DNA from: Pyrrhosoma nymphula
Lineage: Eukaryota; Arthropoda; Insecta; Odonata; Coenagrionidae
Direction: 5' to 3'
Assembly: GCA_963573305.1 (NCBI GenBank)
Contig: OY754337.1
Span: 52,589,164 to 52,653,163 of the forward strand
Length of the DNA: 64,000 bases
The position numbers and the translations under genes were made by a program. How positions within the stretch are numbered: the stretch's first letter is position 1; every line of letters begins with the position of its first letter. The notes under the pieces are model-generated. The model had not been told where the DNA came from. It did no database searches and saw only the letters and a program-made list of their open reading frames with translations. Shown piece by piece: positions 60,101 through 64,000 of the stretch.

Positions 60101-61826
60101 TAGCCTCAGTGCAAATAACTGATCTGAATGTGCATGTCTTTTGAAATAGACCTGAATTTCCTTTCAATCACCAAGCATAGTGGCTTTAATGCATACCTAG
60201 CACTTTGGGCACTATACACTCTTTACTGTATACCTTTGTAATGGGTGAAGAATGATCTTTGCAAATAGTATGATTATTTTACTACTGATACTTGCATAAC
60301 TATATTTGGCACTTCTTCAAGTAGGTACAAATACTTACATACACACATGGGCGCCCATACAACATTTTACAGGAGGAGCCAAGACATAGGTTTAAGAAGA
60401 GGGTGTCCGAGGAGCCCTCTCCCAGAAAGTTAAGTAAATTTGCAGTCATCTTAGGTGGAAATAAAAATTAAACTTTGTAATTGTCTACTAAATTGATTTA
60501 TTTCTTACGACCTGGGTTTCATCACATAGTGACATCTTCAGGTAACAATGATCATTTTACATCCGTATGTATACAAAATCCAGATGCGTAGGGGCAAGAG
60601 GGGAAAGGAGGGTGTGGGAGGAAAAAGGGCATTGGAGTGTGTTGTTGTAGGAGGCAGAAGGGGGAAGGGTTAGGGAAAAAAGGGCAGCTTTACATTGTAG
60701 GCTGGGTAGGGATTTTCTGGCGTTGATGGGCCTCCGGGAAGCATGGGGTGTAACGAGTGAGGAAAAAGGAAGGATTGGTAAGAACAAATTATCACAATAT
60801 ATTTGGGAGCGTCAATGGTGATCAGCAAGTCAAGCCTATTGATGAGGGTGCAGGTCATTTTGAGGACATTTTTGCGAGTCCATCAAAGTAAGAGGAATTG
60901 CACTTGGGATAACTATTTCTTGGAATCTGTTAATGGTTCGCTGACGGTTCAGCTACTGGTAATATCAGGTGGAGAGGCTTGGAAGAAGGAGGAGGCGCAT
61001 GAAATAGTTTGTTGAGTGGGATGATGAATAAGGGGAAGTGAAAGGGAAGCACTTGCTCGTTCGCCATTGTTTGGCTGATATTACCCCTGCCCCCGTGTAT
61101 GGGCGCTCATGCATGCATACATATACGTCATATAGTATGGGTATCTGCTCATTATTCCACTAATTTGTTAGATTTCTTTCAGAGAAACCATTGCTCATTG
61201 CTGAATGATCTGGAAAATATGGCAGAGATTCCAAAGTAGAAGTTGCAGTACTTTGTAAACGGGAGAAATAAGAGAATGACGTTAACAACAAACAATATCT
61301 TATTTGGATAGTGATTGCTCATTCTTTTATTATTCTGGCTCAATGTTTGTGAAAATGCATGATGTTAGCAGAAGAAAAATCTTTGTATTTAAGTCTAGCT
61401 GAGCTAAATCCAGCTGAATGCCATCATTTCCTTTGCAGCCCAATCTTTGGATTAGTTAAATGAATAAATAAACTTTTTACTCACAATGTACAGAGAGTAA
61501 TACAGATCATGCTAGAAACTGTAGAAACCAGGGCAGTACATACCTACATGGGTACAATTATGCACTCACCATGAATTAAAGGTGGAGGATTATGAATGCT
61601 GTAGTCATCTGGTATTAATTCTGTAAATTTGTGCCTCTTAGGCTTTCCTCTTGAAGAATGAACACCTCCACCATTCCTTTTGATGAGCAGTGGCTCCTCA
61701 TAAACCTCATCTGCGTCATCAATTGATATCGTTGTTGCCATGGTAGATGTGTAATCGAGCTCAGTTGTAGTGGTTTCTGTCGTTGTTGTAGCTACTATCA
61801 TCATTACCATGCACTGCAGCAAAAGC
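54123..61826 (-). CDS. Cys-loop ligand-gated chloride channel subunit (start exon not seen)
   Basis: Ten minus-strand exons with GT-AG borders: 61826-61570, 59021-58954, 58870-58714, 58561-58471, 57978-57896, 57793-57659, 57027-56829, 56687-56583, 55899-55737, 54359-54123. They join in phase throughout: 497 visible residues, then TGA. Order: signal-peptide core (LLLQCMVMMIVA), acidic stretch, ligand-binding domain (PVPVKFSVSIKNIPDI, then SYLSLNPVALTSIWVPDIY), Cys-loop C-PMEFRMYPADSQR-C, M1 (TYIPSGLFVVVSWLSFMV), M2 (PGRLAICMTTLLTLTAMFGA), M3 (IKALDIWMVGCIVCVFFALA), Lys/Ser-rich loop (~100 residues), M4 (FCPIIAIGAFTVFNICYWPW). Known of the family: pentameric membrane channel opened by a ligand. 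Pro at -2', no Glu at -1', Leu at 9' argue for anion selectivity. No second loop-C Cys pair. The PGR before M2 recalls the arthropod pHCl-2/Hodor group (from memory). The start codon lies in an exon upstream of 61827. Confidence 0.95.
55540..55628 (-). ncRNA. 5S-rRNA-derived sequence (SINE3-type head)
   Basis: On the minus strand, GGCCAAGCCACGTTGAAACA, then CCGGTTCCCATCAGATCACT, then GAAGTTAAGCAACGTTGGGT line up base for base with the first ~70 nt of 5S rRNA (GGCCA, CCAC..TGAA, CCGAT, TGATC, GAAGTTAAGCA, GGGC). After GGTCTGG it departs from 5S and enters a G-rich body (about 55230-55540) with repeated GGTTGGAGG and GGTGGCCC blocks. This is the structure of a 5S-headed SINE, not a working 5S gene. 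It lies in the channel intron 55736-54360. Confidence 0.75.
56041..56076 (-). ncRNA. Hammerhead-like ribozyme motif 1
   Basis: Minus strand: CTGATGA (56074-56068), a stem GATG/CATC, GAAAC (56053-56049), then ACGGGTC, giving a two-pair stem III (AC/GT) and the cleavage triplet GTC ending at 56042. One extra T sits between CTGATGA and stem II. Stem I is poor. Such motifs are known in Penelope-like elements. It lies in a channel intron. Confidence 0.5.
58225..58406. mobile_element. ~180-bp TA-flanked MITE in a channel intron
   Basis: TACC(A/G)T(A/G)TTTG(A/G)T, then CATATAAGA(T/C)GC, at the left end (58225-58251) is inverted at the right end (58380-58406). TA at both outer edges fits a TA target duplication as in Tc1/mariner-type elements. 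No coding capacity. It sits between channel exons 58471-58561 and 57896-57978. Confidence 0.7.
59400..59520 (+). repeat. tRNA-derived SINE head candidate
   Basis: TGGCCTAGCAAGCC (A-box-like) is followed about 20 bases later by GGTTCAATTTC (B-box-like). It lies in the large channel intron 61569-59022. The body was not delimited. Confidence 0.3.
59760..60075 (-). repeat. tRNA-derived SINE candidate
   Basis: Minus strand from about 60075: TTGGTGTGGTAGCTAGAACA (A-box-like TGGTGTGGTAG) then GGTAAGAATCC (B-box-like, two changes) about 30 bases on, then a ~250-base body ending near 59760 in CTTCAGGCTGAAGAGAGAGG. It lies in the large channel intron. Confidence 0.4.
60505..60545 (-). ncRNA. Hammerhead-like ribozyme motif 2, best preserved
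   Basis: Minus strand: TTAC (60545-60542), CTGAAGA (60541-60535; fits CUGANGA), stem II TCAC/GTGA with loop TAT, GAAAC (60520-60516), then CCAGGTC, which gives stem III ACC/GGT and triplet GTC, then GTAA (60508-60505) pairing with the leading TTAC as stem I. Extra unpaired bases lie beside stem II, so catalysis is uncertain. Confidence 0.55.
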
Positions 61827-62347
61827 CTGAAAAGATTCCAACAAAATAAATTTCAACGCGTTAATGAAGATCTGATTATGTTTAGGTTCATATTTAGTTG
61901 AACTATACAAATATAAGAACGAATCGGGTAAAATATGATTAGATAATTGGACTTATCCATGAGTTTTCAATGGGTTACAAATCCCTTAAATGATAGAATT
62001 TCAAACATGTAAATAAAATCTGAATTTATATTTGGGGAGGCAATCAGCAACAGAGGTCATCCATGCAATTGAAAACAGGTTGGTAGTTCATTGGTTACAG
62101 GCTTGATCAGTGGCGTAGTCAGGTTTTGGGTCTAGGGGGGCAGAAAAATTTTAGGTGGTGCCGACTCGCATAAATTAACGAGTTTACTAAACTTTGCAAA
62201 ATTTGGTGATGCAATAGGCGTATGGGTTTGTACAAAATATGAAGATTAACAATGTATTATACACATTTATTTATTAATATTTGGGACTTAAAGAGTGGAA
62301 AAATACACAGACTTAAGGGCGCTAGAACACTAGGTGCGGGGGGTGGC

Positions 62348-62420
62348 ATTCACCCCCCTGTCCCTCCCCCGCCTCCTCCCCATTTACCCCCCCATTCACC
62401 TCCCCATTCACCCCCCCTGA
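62348..62420. repeat. C-rich simple repeat
   Basis: Runs of CACCCCCC, CCTCCCC and CCCCATTCAC within 70 bases. Confidence 0.85.
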
Positions 62421-62507
62421 CATTTTTTTTAATTAATTAATTTTTTATTCATTTTTTGAGATAAAACAATGCTTTTTCCACTTATATTTAATTATTTTAG
62501 ATACAAG

Positions 62508-62545
62508 TACAACTAGATTCAATGCAGTGGCATCATCTTCAGGTG
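62508..62545 (-). ncRNA. Hammerhead-like motif 3, degenerate
   Basis: Minus strand: CTGAAGA (62542-62536), stem ATGC/GCAT, then GAATC (62520-62516) where the core needs GAAA, and TTGT where the GTC triplet should be. It is the same repeat family as the motifs at 56041 and 60505, and clearly inactive. Confidence 0.4.
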
Positions 62546-63434
62546 CATACATGGTTTGTTATAAAGTTTTTATGTGCATTATTGCAAGGTTATTGTGGTC
62601 TAGGTGGAATAAGGGGAGTTAGGAATGCAGGAGGAGAGTAGTGGAGTTGTCGGGGCTGGGTAACGGGTTTGGTATTTCCATGGCTGATTAGAGTGAGGGT
62701 GAGGAAGGTGAATTCCCAGTAGGAGGTCTTGCCACTTGTTCCCTGAGTGGGAGGGAGACTTCAAGGGATAAAAAATTTTGTTCTCTTTGAATGGATTAAT
62801 GAATGAGAGGTATGAAGGATGATGGTAGGTAACGTTTCGGGGAAAGTTTATTATGAAAATGGAAGAAGGGTGGAGAGAAACACAAAGTTGGTAATTTTCT
62901 ACTCCTAATGAAACGCACAGAGGAGTCAAAAGCCCATACAGCACAGGGTTGAGATATTGTGAGAAAACTCATGTTGCTTTGATCAAAATGTCATGTTTGG
63001 CTAAAACTGGTATATTTCCAGCATAAATGGCGGACTCGCAGTTGTGGAAGAACCTTGGATATATAATGATAATATATAATAATATTCATTTATTTGCAAT
63101 AAATCCACTCAAGAAGATAAACACATAATTAAAAAGGTTAAAAGTTTTCAAAAACTGTTATGCAAGAGACTATGGTTCAGCTAACCTGCTGTTTTTCCAC
63201 CTCTTGTCTTTTTGAATACCTATGCTGTTATTTAATTGACATTTAGTTGTTTGATGCTAAAAATACACTCCTGAACATGTTGGTGCCATGGTGCTTTCAA
63301 GTTGAGAAATGTGTTTGTAGGTTGTATGAGTCATATTGCGGGCATAATTCCACGAATATGTTCTGGAATGCATTCTTGCTTGAACTTGTGTGGGTTCATG
63401 AATCTTGCGAACAGGTCTTAAGAAAAATAACAAT

Positions 63435-63670
63435 AGGGAGTGATCGGGTATCCTCCGTACAGCCTCGACGTCGCACCAAGTGATTTCCACATGCTCCTCA
63501 CCCTGAAGAAACACCTAGGAGGGATGAAGATCGCGACGGACGACGAGGTGCAAGAGGAGGTCAACGCCTTCGCAACACGGACGGAAGCTGGTATGACGAC
63601 GGTATTCAAAAGTTCATCATGTGGATGAAGAAAATCATCGAGCGCCAGGGTGGCTACATCGAAAAATAGC
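63435..63670 (+). pseudogene. mariner transposase C-terminal fragment
   Basis: GYPPYSLDVAPSDFHMLLTL, KKHLGGMKIATDDEVQEEVN and AFATRTEAG match the end of mariner transposase; the Asp in PSD is the third catalytic acid. A shift near 63590 moves the tail (GIQKFIMWMKKIIERQGGYI) to another frame, ending at TAG 63666. The upstream DD part is absent. The fragment is GC-rich against AT-rich surroundings. Confidence 0.92.
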
Positions 63671-63689
63671 TGAAGCAAGACCTTACTGG

Positions 63690-63925
63690 CCCAGTTCAGT
63701 GGCAGTGGAGCACTGATGCAGCAAGAGAGAAGCAGCTCAGTTAGGTTGGGAGTGGGGATACCTAAATACTGCAGCAGCTGAGTGGCAAGGCAATAAAATG
63801 ACGTGACAATGGATCTGTGGACAAGAGAGAAGCAGTGAAGTTTAAAGTATGGCCTAACCTGGGCCAACTGTTCATTTCAGTGGCAGTGGAGCACACACGC
63901 AGCAAGAGAGAAGCAGTTCTATTTC
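63690..63925. repeat. ~184-bp direct repeat
   Basis: TTCAGTGGCAGTGGAGCAC and GCAGCAAGAGAGAAGCAG occur at about 63696-63737 and again at 63876-63916. A shorter echo, ACAAGAGAGAAGCAGTGAAG, lies between them (63821-63840). It follows the mariner fragment directly. Confidence 0.85.
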
Positions 63926-64000
63926 AATTGAGTAGCAGTGGAGTTTCAGTTGACCACAGTTTTTCTTGTTGAGGCCAAGGCAGTGCAGTCTAGTTGCAAG

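Larger units (their letters stand above)
61827..63430. other. Repeat debris; expected site of the missing channel start exon
   Basis: CAGTGGCGTAGTCAGG at 62108 is a typical hAT terminus without a visible partner. 62348-62420 is C-rich low complexity. 62560-62930 shares GAAGG/GGGAGG-rich text with the DNA around the motifs at 56100 and 60600. No exon with ATG, a hydrophobic stretch and a donor in the needed phase (two bases carried over) was found. Confidence 0.4.

Noticed and set aside
61544..61569. Extension of the first visible channel exon to the ORF end at 61544
   Set aside because: A strong GTGAGT donor at 61569-61564 ends the exon; the downstream exon joins in phase only from there.

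Overview
Organism. This looks like AT-rich nuclear DNA from an arthropod, most likely an insect. Coding sequence is split by GT-AG introns. The one clear host gene is an invertebrate-type Cys-loop receptor. The rest is dominated by decayed eukaryotic transposons (Ty1/copia, RTE-like LINE, EnSpm-like, hAT/ZMYM, Penelope-like, mariner, SINEs) and tandem satellites. No bacterial operons, CRISPR arrays or prokaryotic features are present. The species cannot be named from the sequence.

Layout. 1-4.2 kb: a 151-bp tandem repeat, C-rich low-complexity DNA and an inverted-repeat element (2368-3770). 4.2-9.5 kb: mostly unassigned. 9.5-20.3 kb: a ~310-bp satellite array, split by a copia element on the minus strand (10196-16535). 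That copia element is itself interrupted by a 2-kb inverted-repeat DNA transposon (13235-15266), so three layers can be dated relative to each other. 20.3-32 kb: mostly non-coding, with foldbacks, small tandem repeats, LINE tails and a probable terminal exon of an unidentified minus-strand gene (26412-26596). 32.5-39.9 kb: a cluster of dead elements on the plus strand (RTE-like LINE, EnSpm-like transposase, DUF4806-type gene, second copia remnant). 40-47.4 kb: a small hAT MITE, an unassigned minus ORF, a 247-bp tandem repeat, an orphan THAP-like first exon, a gag-protease remnant and a Penelope-like fragment. 47.5-51.3 kb: a decayed ZMYM/TTF-hAT transposon. 54.1-61.8 kb: the Cys-loop ligand-gated channel gene, minus strand, with 10 visible coding exons. 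61.8-64 kb: hAT and Penelope-type repeat debris and a mariner C-terminal fragment.

How it fits together. The channel gene is the only well-supported functional gene. Its exon chain stays in frame over 1,494 nt and ends in a stop codon; only the exon carrying the start codon is missing. Its introns hold a 5S-rRNA-derived SINE, a short TA-flanked MITE, tRNA-derived SINE-like sequences and two of three hammerhead-like motifs of a shared repeat family. Nearly all other coding similarity is transposon debris with frameshifts, stops or lost catalytic residues. The least familiar object is the GGGG-ended, CCAGG-flanked DNA transposon inside the copia element; I cannot place it in a superfamily by eye.
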